Notes: generated from the letters alone by a model not told the origin. A DNA stretch of 64,000 bases from Methylocapsa sp. S129 (GCF_009765995.1 NZ_LMUI01000013.1:25401-89400); one strand, 5' to 3'. Shown: positions 19,828 through 29,133, numbered from the stretch's first letter. Numbers and translations: made by a program.

Positions 19828-20012
19828 CACCGGCCTCGGAGGTTCATCCAGCCGAGCAAAGCCGCGCCGACAATCACGCAGGCCGCGCCAATGACCAGCC
19901 ATTGGCTTTGGCCGGTCATGAAGCTTCCGCCGATGAGATTGAGGCCCTGCAGCGCCCACACGGCGCCGATCAACACGAGAATGACGCCGATGATGTTCAG
20001 ACCCGTTCTCAT
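19827..20012 (-). CDS. Small two-span membrane protein
   Basis: This 61-residue protein has two hydrophobic helices (about residues 5-27 and 36-57), separated by a short loop, and ends in MNLRGR. Small proteins of this appearance are widespread in alphaproteobacteria, but no function is known to me. The reading frame is credible because of its membrane pattern and its ATG preceded by AGGGATCAGCG. It is 27 bases downstream of the pirin gene on the same strand and may be co-transcribed. Confidence 0.7.
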   Translation of the reverse strand: MRTGLNIIGVILVLIGAVWALQGLNLIGGSFMTGQSQWLVIGAACVIVGAALLGWMNLRGR

Positions 20013-20039
20013 CGCTGATCCCTTTGCGCCGCGTTGAAA

Positions 20040-20948
20040 TCAGGCGTGCTTGATGAACGTCCCGTTGTTCAAATCGCTCATCGCCTGCCGGATCTCGGCC
20101 TGCGTATTCATCACGATCGGGCCATGCCAGGCGACCGGCTCTTTGATCGGCCGGCCCGAAACGAGCAGGAAGCGGATGCCCTGTTCGCCCGCCTGAACGG
20201 TCACTTCATCCCCGCTGTCGAAGACGACGAGATGCCGGTTCGAGACCTGGCTGCGGATCAGCAATTCCTCGCCGTCGACCTCTTTCTCGTGCAGCACGCC
20301 GAACGGTTCGGAAGCGCCGGCGAACGAACCGGAGCCTTCGAAGACATAGGCGAAAGCCTGCCGGTAGGTCTCGACCGGCAGCGTCTTGCGCTTGTTCGGC
20401 GGCACCCAGACGTCGAGATAGCGCGGTTCAGCGGCGATGCCGTCAACCGGCCCGCTCTTGCCCCAGAAGTCGCCGCAGATCACCTTGACGCTCGTCCCGT
20501 CGTCATCGACCACCTCGGGAATGGCGAGGCCGGGAATGTCCTGATAGCGCGGATGGGTCATTTTGAGGGACGAAGGCAGGTTCGCCCAAAGCTGGAAGCC
20601 GTGCATCCGCCCCTGGGCGTCGCCCTTGGGCATTTCCTGATGGAGAATGCCGCTGCCAGCCGTCATCCATTGCACATCGCCCGCGCCGAGCGCGCCGCGA
20701 TTGCCGAGGCTGTCGCCGTGATCGACCGAGCCCGCCAGGACATAGGTGATCGTCTCGATGCCGCGATGGGGATGCCAGGGAAAACCGGCCATGTAATCGC
20801 TCGGCCGGTCGCCGCGAAAATCGTCCATCATCAGGAACGGATCAAATTCCTTGGGGTCGCCGAAGCCGAAGACGCGGCGCAGCTTGACGCCGGCGCCTTC
20901 GATCGTCGGCGTCGACTGGGATATTCTTTTGACGGGGCGAATAGACAT
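20040..20948 (-). CDS. Pirin family protein
   Basis: This 302-residue bicupin has the pirin N-terminal motifs FDPFLMMDDF and FPWHPHRGIETITYVLAG, followed by GDVQWMTAGSGILHQEMP. The histidines in HPHRG and HQE are the metal ligands. Bacterial pirins bind iron and some act as quercetinases or interact with metabolic enzymes; no specific role is evident here. The start is ATG 20948 with GGAG upstream. A C-terminal pirin domain (GRPIKEPVAWHGPIVMNT) is complete, so the gene is intact. Confidence 0.93.
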   Translation of the reverse strand: MSIRPVKRISQSTPTIEGAGVKLRRVFGFGDPKEFDPFLMMDDFRGDRPSDYMAGFPWHPHRGIETITYVLAGSVDHGDSLGNRGALGAGDVQWMTAGSGILHQEMPKGDAQGRMHGFQLWANLPSSLKMTHPRYQDIPGLAIPEVVDDDGTSVKVICGDFWGKSGPVDGIAAEPRYLDVWVPPNKRKTLPVETYRQAFAYVFEGSGSFAGASEPFGVLHEKEVDGEELLIRSQVSNRHLVVFDSGDEVTVQAGEQGIRFLLVSGRPIKEPVAWHGPIVMNTQAEIRQAMSDLNNGTFIKHA

Positions 20949-21049
20949 GGCGGTGGGCTCCGTGAGGGCTTGTTCGCTCTGCTACTTGGCCCCGACGCCC
21001 CGAAAGGTCCATATCTCCAGGCGGATGCGAGCTTGCATTTGCACAAGGA

Positions 21050-21937
21050 TTATTTCGCGGGCGGACGGCCGCCGATGAATTCCGTCGCCCCCGCCCCCGC
21101 CGCCGCGGCGCGCGCGAGGCATTCCTCGATTCCCGCGCCGCCGAGCTTGGCCGCCAGGAATCCCGCGACGAAGGCGTCGCCCGCGCCGGTCGTATCGATC
21201 GCTTTGGCCGCCGGCGCCGGAACGCGCCAACGTTGGGTCCCCGCCGCCGCCTCGCATCCTTCCGCGCCGCGCTTCACGACGACGAGCGGATAGTGTCGCG
21301 CGAGCGCGGCGATCTGCGCCTCGCGATCGGGAGAGCCGCTCAAGACCGCCGCTTCATCGCTATTGGGAAAACATATCTGCGCGCCGCGCGTCCAGGCGAG
21401 AAAATTCTCGGAGCCGATTTCGCGCAGGAATTCGGCCGAAGCCGGATCGACGCTGACGGGAATGTCGCCCGCCCGCTCCATCACGCGGCCCACGGCGTTG
21501 CGCGGCCGCGCGGCCACAAAGGAATAGCCGGAAAGATGGATGTGCTCGGCCTCAGCGATCAGGGCGTCCGGAATATCCTCTTCACAGAGCCCGTCATTGG
21601 CGCCCCGGTCGGTCAGGAAACTGCGCTCGCCCGAGGGATCGATGAGCGCAATAAGCCGGCCGGTGTCGCGCTCCTTGTCGGCGGCGAGGCAGGGCTCCAC
21701 GCCACATTCCCGCAACATCGCCATCTGCCCGGCATGATCGCTCGCCCCAACGCGGCCTATGAAGCGGGCGGCGACGCCAAAATGCGCGAGCCACGCCGCC
21801 TGATTGGCCGCCGAACCGCCGGGCCGCGCAACAATCGTCGCGCGGCGGTCCGAGCCAATCGCCAGCGGCCCTTCGGGGCGCACCAGTAGATCGATCATCA
21901 CGTCGCCGATGACGAGAATTCCTGAAGCCTGAGCCAC
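21050..21937 (-). CDS. psuK: PfkB-family kinase, probable pseudouridine kinase
   Basis: This 295-residue ribokinase-fold enzyme has the N-terminal PfkB signature region GGSAANQAAWLAHFG and the C-terminal catalytic and anion-hole motif DTTGAGDAFVAGFLAA. It lies three bases after the pseudouridine-5'-phosphate glycosidase gene on the same strand, which indicates it phosphorylates pseudouridine to the glycosidase substrate. The start is GTG 21937. Without this neighbour, only a sugar or nucleoside kinase could be claimed. Confidence 0.85.
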   Translation of the reverse strand: MAQASGILVIGDVMIDLLVRPEGPLAIGSDRRATIVARPGGSAANQAAWLAHFGVAARFIGRVGASDHAGQMAMLRECGVEPCLAADKERDTGRLIALIDPSGERSFLTDRGANDGLCEEDIPDALIAEAEHIHLSGYSFVAARPRNAVGRVMERAGDIPVSVDPASAEFLREIGSENFLAWTRGAQICFPNSDEAAVLSGSPDREAQIAALARHYPLVVVKRGAEGCEAAAGTQRWRVPAPAAKAIDTTGAGDAFVAGFLAAKLGGAGIEECLARAAAAGAGATEFIGGRPPAK

Positions 21938-21940
21938 CGG

Positions 21941-22858
21941 CTACAGGCGCGACAGTTCGATGGCCACTTGCGCGGCGACGACGGCATTGTTCTTGACCAG
22001 CGCCATATTGGCTTCAAGGCTGCGCCCGTCGGTCAGTTCGACGATGCGTCGCAGCAGGAAGGGCGTCACTTCCTTCTGACCGACGCCCTGCGCCTTGGCC
22101 TCGACCACCGCTTCATTGATGCGCGCCTCGATCGAGGCGGCATCGAGCGCGTGGGATTCGGGGATCGGATTGGCGATGAGAAGTCCCCCCGGCCCGATGT
22201 CCTGCTGCAACCGAATCATCCGCGCCAGATCATGCGCGCCGTCGCAGCGATGGTCGAGCTTCACGCCGCTGGAGCGCGCGAAAAACGCCGGAAACTCGTC
22301 GCAGCGATAGCCGATCACCGGCACGCCCTGCGATTCGAGAAACTCAAGCGTCTTGGCGATGTCGAGGATCGATTTGGCGCCCGCGCAAACGACGGCGACC
22401 TTGGTGCGGGACAGCTCGATGAGATCGGCCGAAATGTCGAAAGTCTCCGCAGCGCCCCGATGCACGCCGCCAATGCCCCCCGTCGCGAAAATCTCAATGC
22501 CGGCGAGCGCCGCGACAAACATCGTCGCCGCCACCGTCGTCCCGGCCGTGCCGTTGCGCGCGGCGACGGCGGAAAGGTCGCGCCGCGACGCCTTGACGAC
22601 GCCGCCCGACAGACGTGCGAGGCGCTCGAGGGTCTCGCGGTCGAGCCCGGCCTTAAGGCGCCCTTCGACAACCGCCACGGTCGCCGGAATCGCGCCATTG
22701 GCGCGCACCGTCTCCTCCAGCATGAGAGCGGTTTCGAGATTTTGGGGAAACGGCATGCCATGGGTGATGATCGTCGATTCCAGCGCCACCACCGACCGCT
22801 TGTCGGCCAGCGCCGCCGCCGCTTCGGCGCCCACATCCAGCAATCGCGCGATCGTCAT
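21941..22858 (-). CDS. psuG: Pseudouridine-5'-phosphate glycosidase
   Basis: This 305-residue enzyme splits pseudouridine 5'-phosphate into uracil and ribose 5-phosphate. Hallmarks are VALESTIITHGMPFPQNLE, GTAGTTVAATM, the ATGGIGGVHRGAAETFDIS block and GVPVIGYRCDEFPAF. The start ATG 22858 (MTIARLLDVG) gives the usual family length; two upstream ATGs (22873, 22903) would add up to 15 residues. With the kinase it forms a complete pseudouridine salvage pair. Confidence 0.93.
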   Translation of the reverse strand: MTIARLLDVGAEAAAALADKRSVVALESTIITHGMPFPQNLETALMLEETVRANGAIPATVAVVEGRLKAGLDRETLERLARLSGGVVKASRRDLSAVAARNGTAGTTVAATMFVAALAGIEIFATGGIGGVHRGAAETFDISADLIELSRTKVAVVCAGAKSILDIAKTLEFLESQGVPVIGYRCDEFPAFFARSSGVKLDHRCDGAHDLARMIRLQQDIGPGGLLIANPIPESHALDAASIEARINEAVVEAKAQGVGQKEVTPFLLRRIVELTDGRSLEANMALVKNNAVVAAQVAIELSRL

Positions 22859-23020
22859 TTCAAAAAACCTCATTGGCGCTAGGCGCCCGGAATTTACCCT
22901 CAATTCATATCAGCTTATCGCTTGCGCCATCAATCCGGCGCGGGCCGCGCCAAGCAAGGGCTTTACGCGCCCGCCAATCTGGTAAACAAATCGTTACCTC
23001 GTGAGTTCCCGGACGCGATC

Positions 23021-23749
23021 ATGGACGAAAAGAAAACCGACCATCTCAAGAGCGTCCCGCCGAGCCTGACGGCGGCGATCCGGCGCGCCCGAATCGAGGG
23101 CGCCGAACAAAATCAGGCGGTCGCCGACCTGCGCGAGACGGAAATCGCCCGCCTGGAACTGCTGGAGGAAGCGGTGCGTCCGGTGCTTGAGCAGACGCCG
23201 AGCGGGATCGATTTGTTCGACGCGGGCATCGCTTACGGAGAGAGGCCGCGCCTGTTCATCGACATGATCGGCTTCGTCGAAATGGGCCACGACCGGCGCA
23301 CCTACCGCTTTTTGCAGGATACGCGGCACGGGCGCGTGCTGATCGCCGAAACCGAGCGCATCGATCGGGTGGTCGCGGCGATCACCAATTACATCGGGCG
23401 CCGGCTGGTCGAGCGCGAAAGAGCCCTGGCCTCCGATTGGCGGAGCAAGGAGGGGGAGCCCTCGCCGAGCCAGAGCCGCGCGCGCGCGGCCGGGCTCGCG
23501 AAGGCCGCCGAGCAAGGCAGGCCGTCGGCGGATGCGACGATCGCGGAAGCCAAAGCAAGCGCCGCCGTCGTCCACGCGCCCGAAGCGCCGCGTTCCTGGC
23601 TCACCCGCGCCAGCGATCTCTTCAGCTTTGTGCTGCTGGTGCTCGGCTCCATGACGTTTTGTCTGCTGATCGGCGTCGCCGCCTATGCGGTCTGGGATAC
23701 GTGGGGACGCGCCCTGTGGACCGCCTGGATCGGACCGGCGCCGTTTTAG
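23021..23749 (+). CDS. Conserved hypothetical protein with one C-terminal membrane span
   Basis: This 242-residue protein of unknown function has a charged, largely helical N-terminal region, a central block LFIDMIGFVEMGHDRRTYRFLQ followed by a long basic-acidic helix, an Ala/Pro-rich linker, and one membrane helix (about residues 205-228) near the C-terminus, so most of it should be cytoplasmic. The start is ATG 23021 (MDEKKTDHL). It is divergent from psuG and converges on an SDR gene with an 11-base gap. Related proteins seem widespread in Hyphomicrobiales, judged from memory only. Confidence 0.75.
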   Translation: MDEKKTDHLKSVPPSLTAAIRRARIEGAEQNQAVADLRETEIARLELLEEAVRPVLEQTPSGIDLFDAGIAYGERPRLFIDMIGFVEMGHDRRTYRFLQDTRHGRVLIAETERIDRVVAAITNYIGRRLVERERALASDWRSKEGEPSPSQSRARAAGLAKAAEQGRPSADATIAEAKASAAVVHAPEAPRSWLTRASDLFSFVLLVLGSMTFCLLIGVAAYAVWDTWGRALWTAWIGPAPF

Positions 23750-23760
23750 CGCCTGCCCTG

Positions 23761-24609
23761 TTATGCCGTCGGAAAATCGGCCCCTTCGGTGACGGCGGCC
23801 CAGGATTCGAAATCCCGGCTCAAAGCTTCGACCTTGCCCCGGCCAGCGGCGAGAGCCGCCTTTCCAAGCATCAGGCGCAGCGGCGTGTCGGGCGCTTCGA
23901 CCGCCTGGATAATGGCGGCGGCGGCGCGCGCCGGGTCGCCGGGCTGCTTGCCGCTATAGCCGCGGATCATGCGCTGGCGCGCGCCGGCGGTGGAATCGTA
24001 ATCGGCGATCGGATGTTGCGTTTGATTGGCCGATCGGCCCGCCCAATCCGTGCGAAAGCCGCTCGGCTCGACGATGAGAACCTTGATCCCAAGAGGCGCC
24101 GTCTCCTGCGCCAGCGCTTCCGAAAACCCTTCGAGCGCGAATTTGGTGGCGTTGTAATAACCAACCGCCGGGGCGCCGCGAACGCCGCCCATCGAGGAGA
24201 TGTTGACGATATGGCCCGACCGCCTGGAGCGCATGCCGGGCAGCGCCGCACGGGTCATATTGGCGAGTCCCCAGAAATTGATTTCGAACATGCGCCGCAC
24301 CTCGCTGTCGTCGCTTTCCTCGATCGCGGCGAAATAGCCGACGCCCGCATTGTTCACGAGCACGTCGATCCGGCCGAACCGCGCTTCGGCCGCCGCGACG
24401 CTGGCGGCGATCTGATCGGCCTTGGTGACGTCGAGCGGCAGGACGAGCGCGTTCGCTTGATGGCCGGCGGCGAGATCTTCGATGTCGGCGGGTTTACGCG
24501 CAGTGACGACGACGCGATAGCCGCCGGCGAGCGCGGCGCGGGCGAGTTCGCGCCCGAAACCGGTCGAGCAGCCTGTGATGAACCAAACCGGTTTGTCGTT
24601 CTCAGCCAT
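23761..24609 (-). CDS. Short-chain dehydrogenase/reductase
   Basis: This 282-residue classical SDR has the cofactor loop TGCSTGFGRELA near residues 13-24, NNAGVG at the NAG motif, the catalytic serine in NISSMGG and the YxxxK pair in YYNATKF. Arg in TARKP after beta-2 suggests NADP(H). It has the length and C-terminal extension of the group resembling retinol or 17-beta-hydroxysteroid dehydrogenases, but the substrate is unknown. The start is ATG 24609 with GGAG upstream. It is a single gene. Confidence 0.9.
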   Translation of the reverse strand: MAENDKPVWFITGCSTGFGRELARAALAGGYRVVVTARKPADIEDLAAGHQANALVLPLDVTKADQIAASVAAAEARFGRIDVLVNNAGVGYFAAIEESDDSEVRRMFEINFWGLANMTRAALPGMRSRRSGHIVNISSMGGVRGAPAVGYYNATKFALEGFSEALAQETAPLGIKVLIVEPSGFRTDWAGRSANQTQHPIADYDSTAGARQRMIRGYSGKQPGDPARAAAAIIQAVEAPDTPLRLMLGKAALAAGRGKVEALSRDFESWAAVTEGADFPTA

Positions 24610-24692
24610 TGCCGCGCTCCTGTCGTCGAAAGGAAAGTCTCAAGCTGGCGACGCCGCGCTCTCATTGCAAGCGTCGGTGAAAAAATGCTCTG

Positions 24693-25604
24693 CTAGACTG
24701 CGATTTCGTCCCGCTCGCCGATCTCGCCGCCATTAGGCATCAGGCCGCGGGCGCGCACCGAAATTCGCCACGCGCCTCCCTCGGGCTCCAGCCGGATCAA
24801 ATGATAGGCCGCGCGCTGGCGCGCCGCTTTTGAGGTCGAGGAAGCCGAGGGCACGCCGATCACGGGGATACGACCGCTGAGCGTCGCGGCGGCGTCGGAT
24901 TTGAGATGCGCCACCGACCTCTTGTGATTATGGCCATGCAGGATCACCTCGGCGCCGTGCTCGGCGATGACCGCCTCGAAGTCGCGCGCATCCGTCAAAT
25001 TGCGCATCGTCGTCGCGCCCGCCAGAAGCGGGGGATGGTGGATCAGCACGACGCGCGCCAGTCCGCGCGCGCGCGTCTCGTCGAGCAATCTGGCGAATCG
25101 GGCCATCTGGCTCTTGCCCATTCGCCCGGTCGCCATCAAAGGGCCCGTCGGCACGCCTGAGGAAAGGCCGATCAGCGCGACATGGCCGCGCACGCGCAAG
25201 AACGGGAAGGCGCCGGGCGGCCGCCCTTCCCCGTCGTCGCTGGTCGTCCACGGCGCCAGCGCCGCCGTCAGATAGGGCATCGAGCGATGCGCATAAGCGT
25301 CGTGATTGCCGGGCGTGAAGCTGACGTCCCGGGAGTTTCCCAGCGTATGCATCCACGCCGCGGCGGCGGCGAATTCGGCCGGCAGGCCGATGTTCACGAC
25401 ATCGCCGGTCATCGCGACGTGATCGGGCTTCTGGCCGGCCATATCGGCGACCAGACGCTTCAGCATCCCCATATCGTTGAGACGCTCGCGCCCGCGCTTC
25501 CAGTTGACGTAGCCCATCGCGCGCTTGGCGGTGAAGTCACGCAGACGAAAAGCTGGCAGGGGCCCCAAATGCGGGTCGGAGAGATGCGCGATCGTAAAAC
25601 TCAT
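24693..25604 (-). CDS. Metallophosphoesterase (calcineurin-like)
   Basis: This 303-residue enzyme carries the five metal-site motifs of the calcineurin-like fold in order: HLSDPHLG, MTGDVVN, GNHD, HHPP and HGHNH. The pattern resembles bacterial 3',5'-cyclic nucleotide phosphodiesterases of the CpdA group, but that substrate is not demonstrated. The start ATG 25604 (MSFTIAHLSD) gives the family-typical N-terminus; the frame extends to 25670 without support. Confidence 0.9.
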   Translation of the reverse strand: MSFTIAHLSDPHLGPLPAFRLRDFTAKRAMGYVNWKRGRERLNDMGMLKRLVADMAGQKPDHVAMTGDVVNIGLPAEFAAAAAWMHTLGNSRDVSFTPGNHDAYAHRSMPYLTAALAPWTTSDDGEGRPPGAFPFLRVRGHVALIGLSSGVPTGPLMATGRMGKSQMARFARLLDETRARGLARVVLIHHPPLLAGATTMRNLTDARDFEAVIAEHGAEVILHGHNHKRSVAHLKSDAAATLSGRIPVIGVPSASSTSKAARQRAAYHLIRLEPEGGAWRISVRARGLMPNGGEIGERDEIAV

Positions 25605-25784
25605 GAGCCCCGCTTGAAACGCTCGCGCAACCCCGAGCATGAAATGCGCCGTCAATCCATCGGAGCGCAATAAGGGCAGCGGGCGCCAGATTCAACCCCG
25701 ACCCATTCCCGTAACGGAGGCGCCATTCCGGCGGCGCCCTACGCATGCTAGCACAGCCGCTGTCGATCCGATGGAGCAAGCGGG

Positions 25785-26264
25785 ATGGCCGATAGTCCAA
25801 AAACCTTCCGGCAGCGCATCGTTTGGCGCCTGTTCCATCTCTGGTTTCTTGTCACACGGCCGATGACTTTGGGCGTGCGCGCGATTGTGATCGACGCCGA
25901 GGATCGCGTTCTGCTGGTCCGTCACACCTATGTTCCCGGCTGGCATTTCCCGGGCGGCGGCGTCGAGCGCGGCGAGACTTTGCAGGCTTCGCTGGCGCGC
26001 GAGCTCGAGGAAGAAGGCCATATCGTCATGGAGGAAGAGCCGCGCCTGCACGGCATATTCTTCAACAAAGCCGTCTCGCCGCGCGACCATGTCGCCGTCT
26101 ATGTCCTGCGCCGCTTCCGCCAGACCGGACCGCGGCTGCCCGACCGAGAAATTGCCGAAGCGCGGTTTTTCCCGCGCGACGCCTTGCCCGAAGGCGTCAG
26201 CCGCGCAACGCGGACCCGGCTTGCGGAAATTTTGGACGGCGCGGCGACCGCGCAAATCTGGTGA
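25785..26264 (+). CDS. NUDIX hydrolase
   Basis: This 159-residue protein has the Nudix box from GGGVERGETLQASL through ARELEEEG, with the metal-binding REXXEE glutamates intact. NUDIX enzymes hydrolyse nucleoside diphosphates linked to other groups; substrate cannot be read here. The N-terminal 25 residues are basic and hydrophobic and may be a short amphipathic extension. It is divergent from the phosphoesterase gene and stands alone. Confidence 0.9.
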   Translation: MADSPKTFRQRIVWRLFHLWFLVTRPMTLGVRAIVIDAEDRVLLVRHTYVPGWHFPGGGVERGETLQASLARELEEEGHIVMEEEPRLHGIFFNKAVSPRDHVAVYVLRRFRQTGPRLPDREIAEARFFPRDALPEGVSRATRTRLAEILDGAATAQIW

Positions 26265-26641
26265 ATGGGGGCGACCAGGGGTGCCGATGGAAGAGCGCCG
26301 GAATAGCCGGAGCCCCCGAAGGACCCGAAATGGTCCGTCAAAATCCCTGCTAAGTCCTTGATTCTCGCCCGCCCGGAAGCGCCTTTCTATCCGCGAAATG
26401 GGCGATATCAAGGGCTTAACCCCCTTTGACCTTCCACATCGAAATTTCGCGGCGCAGAATCGGGGCTGTGCGCCTTGATTCAGGCGATTGGGCGTCCAGG
26501 CGGAGAGGACCGAAGCGTTCAAGGTGAATTTCCCAGGGGGCGTTCTTTTTGGAAAACAAGATGAGAAGACTATCATAGGTTCCTATTTTCAGAAACAACA
26601 TTATTGCACCGCCCAGCTTGGCGGACGCGGCAGCGGCGCCC
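26265..26641. other. 377-base intergenic stretch, no supported gene
   Basis: The left part is ordinary GC-rich DNA. The part near 26520-26610 is clearly AT-richer than its surroundings. A minus-strand open frame (26416-26679) crosses it but overlaps the real gene at 26642 and has no recognisable motif. It could be a relic of an inserted element. No tRNA or clear hairpin was found. Confidence 0.5.
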
Positions 26642-27016
26642 CTAATCCGTTCCTTCGACCGATAACACCGATCGTCCATCGAGTAGTTTCGCGATCAAGG
26701 CGTCGATCTCGGCCGCCGATGGGCTGCTTATCCGCAGGCTGCCGCCTTTTATCGGGCTGAGGAGGCGCGGCTGCATGACCACCTTTCCATCAATCAGGAT
26801 ATCGACCTTTTCGCCGAGGTGACGCGTGGTCCACTGGGCAAACTGCCGGCTGCTTTGATCGTCAAGCCGCACATCGAGCAGCGTCGCATCGCCGGCCTGC
26901 AAATCGCGGCCCCGCTCCGCGCTCGTGATTTTGAGGCTGAGCAAATCGCCCGCGAAACAAGAGGCGGGCAAGAGCGTCGCGCAAACCGCGATCGAGGCTA
27001 ACAGACCTGGCTTCAT
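26642..27016 (-). CDS. Exported protein with SecD/SecDF P1-head-like domain
   Basis: This 124-residue protein has a signal peptide (MKPGLLASIAVCATLLPASC, cleaved near FAG). Its mature part resembles the periplasmic P1 head of SecD: a VRLDDQSSRQFAQWTTRH strand-helix, then DILIDGKVVMQPRLL and GGSLRI. It has none of the SecD membrane segments. Cys20 could make it a lipoprotein, although PASC-F is a poor lipobox. The start is ATG 27016; the open frame to 27118 is not supported. Function is unknown. Confidence 0.7.
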   Translation of the reverse strand: MKPGLLASIAVCATLLPASCFAGDLLSLKITSAERGRDLQAGDATLLDVRLDDQSSRQFAQWTTRHLGEKVDILIDGKVVMQPRLLSPIKGGSLRISSPSAAEIDALIAKLLDGRSVLSVEGTD

Positions 27017-27394
27017 GCCGACTCCCCGTGGATTGAGCGCAGGGTTTTCACCGAAAGCGCTTCTTGCAGGCCCCGCATTGCCGCCTCGATCATCGCTGCA
27101 GTATCCGCTGCTTCGCAAAACTTGTCACTCACGCCAGCCGCCAACGCCGACACGCCCGCGGCGCCGTCAAGGCGCGCCCCCCTCGCGATCATCCCGTAAT
27201 CCCAGCCACGTAATCGCCCTTGGGCGCGGCGGCGTCGCCGCGCCGTCTCAAGGATATGGCGGGGTCAGCGATCATGAGCCAGATTGGAAGAATTTTACGT
27301 CGGAGATCGGCGCAACCCGTCGACAACGCGCCCGCGACGCGACAATCTCGTCGCGCACAGCATTTGAGTTTTGATCGAAATATGGGGGGATGTC
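27017..27394. other. 378-base divergent intergenic region, no supported gene
   Basis: This lies between the exported SecD-P1-like gene (minus) and the first of three paralogous membrane-protein genes (plus), so promoters for both must be here. No convincing -35/-10 pair, operator palindrome or RNA gene was recognised. Short open frames on both strands have no family features. Confidence 0.5.
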
Positions 27395-28141
27395 ATGGTT
27401 AATTCATTTGTCGTGAACCAAACGAGCGCCGCGCCGGCGATCCGCGTCGGCGACGTTTTGGGCAAATCGTTCGACCTGTTCAGCGCCCGCTGGGCGCCCT
27501 TCGTCGGGCTCGCCCTCGTCGCCTTCGCGCCGACCTTCGCCTTTTCGTTCGTCCCCGTGACGCCGGGGTCGTCAAGCGGCTCAGGCGTGCAATTTGCCTT
27601 CATCGTCATCCGGCTGGTCTGCGGCGCGCTCGCCAACGCCGCCGTCATCTATGGCGTGGTGCAGGAGTTGCGCGGCCGCGGCTTCACATTCTCCGATTCG
27701 CTGCGCTCGGGATTTGGCCGAATGGGCGCGGTCCTCGGTCTTTCCCTGCTGGTCGGCCTGCTCGTGGTGCTGGCGTCGATTGCGCTGGTGGTTCCAGGAA
27801 TCATCGTCTGGTGCATGTACGCCGTCGCAGTCCCCGTATGCGTCGTCGAACAACGCGGCGCGCGCGCGAGCATGACGCGTTCTTCGTTCCTGACGCGGGG
27901 CAACCGCTGGCGGATATTCGGCATATTCGCCCTGATTTTTGTGGCGAGCGTCGTGATCGGCGCCATCATCGGCTATGTCGCGGGACATACGGGCGGAATG
28001 TATCTTGTTCTGGTCGCCTCCTACCTGATCGAAGCCATCGTCGGCGCATTCAACGCGGTGGCGATCGGCGTCCTCTATTACCAATTGCGCGTCGCCAGGG
28101 AAGGCGTCGACATCGAGAACATCGCGTCCGTGTTCGACTAA
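27395..28141 (+). CDS. Multi-span membrane protein, tandem paralogue 1 of 3 (YciC-like)
   Basis: This 248-residue integral membrane protein has about six hydrophobic segments. It opens with IRVGDVLGKSFDLFSARWAPF and ends with LRVAREGVDIENIASVFD; a conserved loop reads TRSSFLTRGNRWRIFGIF. The two genes that follow share all three blocks, so this is an ancient tandem family. It resembles the YciC/glycerophosphodiester-phosphodiesterase membrane-domain group; its role is unknown. The start is ATG 27395 with GGGGGG about 6 bases upstream. Confidence 0.8.
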   Translation: MVNSFVVNQTSAAPAIRVGDVLGKSFDLFSARWAPFVGLALVAFAPTFAFSFVPVTPGSSSGSGVQFAFIVIRLVCGALANAAVIYGVVQELRGRGFTFSDSLRSGFGRMGAVLGLSLLVGLLVVLASIALVVPGIIVWCMYAVAVPVCVVEQRGARASMTRSSFLTRGNRWRIFGIFALIFVASVVIGAIIGYVAGHTGGMYLVLVASYLIEAIVGAFNAVAIGVLYYQLRVAREGVDIENIASVFD

Positions 28142-28181
28142 GGCGCGCATCCGTAAGAAGTTCATGAGAGACGCATGATTC

Positions 28182-28201
28182 CCTCCCCCTCGCGGGGGAG
28201 G
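28182..28201. repeat. GC-rich hairpin between paralogues 1 and 2
   Basis: CCTCCCCC at 28182-28189 pairs with GGGGGAGG at 28194-28201 around TCGC. It resembles the hairpins at 16108-16145 and 63968-63990. It may weaken read-through or stabilise the upstream message. Confidence 0.6.
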
Positions 28202-28263
28202 AAATATGAACTCGGCGTCTTCGCTCAAATCAGTCGACCGGCAACGGGAAGGAGAAGGGAGAC

Positions 28264-29055
28264 ATGACCGATCTATCCATGCCCGCCCTCGCGCTGCCGC
28301 GGGATCGCGCGCCGACGGCGTTGCGCGTCGGCGATGTTTTCAGCCGATCGCTGAAAATATTCGCGGCCCATTGGATCGCCTATTGCGGGATGATGGCGGT
28401 CGGCTACGCGCCCATCGCCGCGGTGATGGCGGCTGCAACGGCGGCCGTGGCGACAGGATCCATGCACGGCATGCAAGGCCACAACGTCGCGATCATCGCC
28501 CTGGCGCTGATCGTCATGATCGGACTTTTAGCCAGCCTGCTGCTGGCGCCCGCCGCTATCTCCTTCGGCGCCGCGCAAGATATGAGCGGCCGGGGCTTTT
28601 CCATGAGTCCGTCCCTGCGCATGGCGCTGAGGCGATCGCCCGCGATCCTCGGCCTCACGATCCTGATCGTGCTTTATGGAATGTTCGGCCTGATCCTTTT
28701 GATCATTCCCGGACTGATCATCTTTTGCGTCTATTCGGTCGCCATCCCCGCCTGCATCATCGAAGGGCTCGGGCCGATCAAGAGCATGTCGCGCAGCGCC
28801 TTTTTGACCAAAGGCAATCGGTGGCGCGTGTTTGGAATCTTGTGCGTGCTCTACATCGGCAGCGCCATGCTCGAAAAATTGGTCAGCCTTGTCCCGCTAC
28901 GCGTCGACGGCGTCACGATCTTCCACATTCTCTCTCTGCCCTTTGATATCTTCGTCGGCGCGTTCAGCGCCGTTGCGCTCGGCGTGCTTTACACGCAATT
29001 GCGCGTCGCCCGGGAGGGCGCCGACGTCGAGCATATCGCCAAAGTGTTCGATTAG
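28264..29055 (+). CDS. Multi-span membrane protein, tandem paralogue 2 of 3 (YciC-like)
   Basis: This 263-residue paralogue has the start block LRVGDVFSRSLKIFAAHWIAY, the loop SRSAFLTKGNRWRVFGIL and the end block LRVAREGADVEHIAKVFD. It has about six membrane segments, with the most hydrophobic ones near residues 125-160. It is closer to paralogue 3 than to paralogue 1, judging by FSRS, FLTKGNRWR and the identical AKVFD end. The start is ATG 28264, with GGAGAAGGGAG upstream. Function is unknown. Confidence 0.8.
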   Translation: MTDLSMPALALPRDRAPTALRVGDVFSRSLKIFAAHWIAYCGMMAVGYAPIAAVMAAATAAVATGSMHGMQGHNVAIIALALIVMIGLLASLLLAPAAISFGAAQDMSGRGFSMSPSLRMALRRSPAILGLTILIVLYGMFGLILLIIPGLIIFCVYSVAIPACIIEGLGPIKSMSRSAFLTKGNRWRVFGILCVLYIGSAMLEKLVSLVPLRVDGVTIFHILSLPFDIFVGAFSAVALGVLYTQLRVAREGADVEHIAKVFD

Positions 29056-29133
29056 GCTGCGCGCTCAAATGTTTGGAAACCAGCGCCGCTTGGCGCAAGC
29101 CATTCCGCCGACGACCGGCAGAGGAGGATAGAG

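Noticed and set aside
26416-26679. Minus-strand open frame across an AT-rich intergenic patch
   Set aside because: No motif, no ribosome site and overlap with a supported gene. It may mark a relic, but it cannot be called a gene.
27220-27402. Plus-strand open frame ahead of the membrane paralogues
   Set aside because: It overlaps the better-supported start at 27395 and has no recognisable features.
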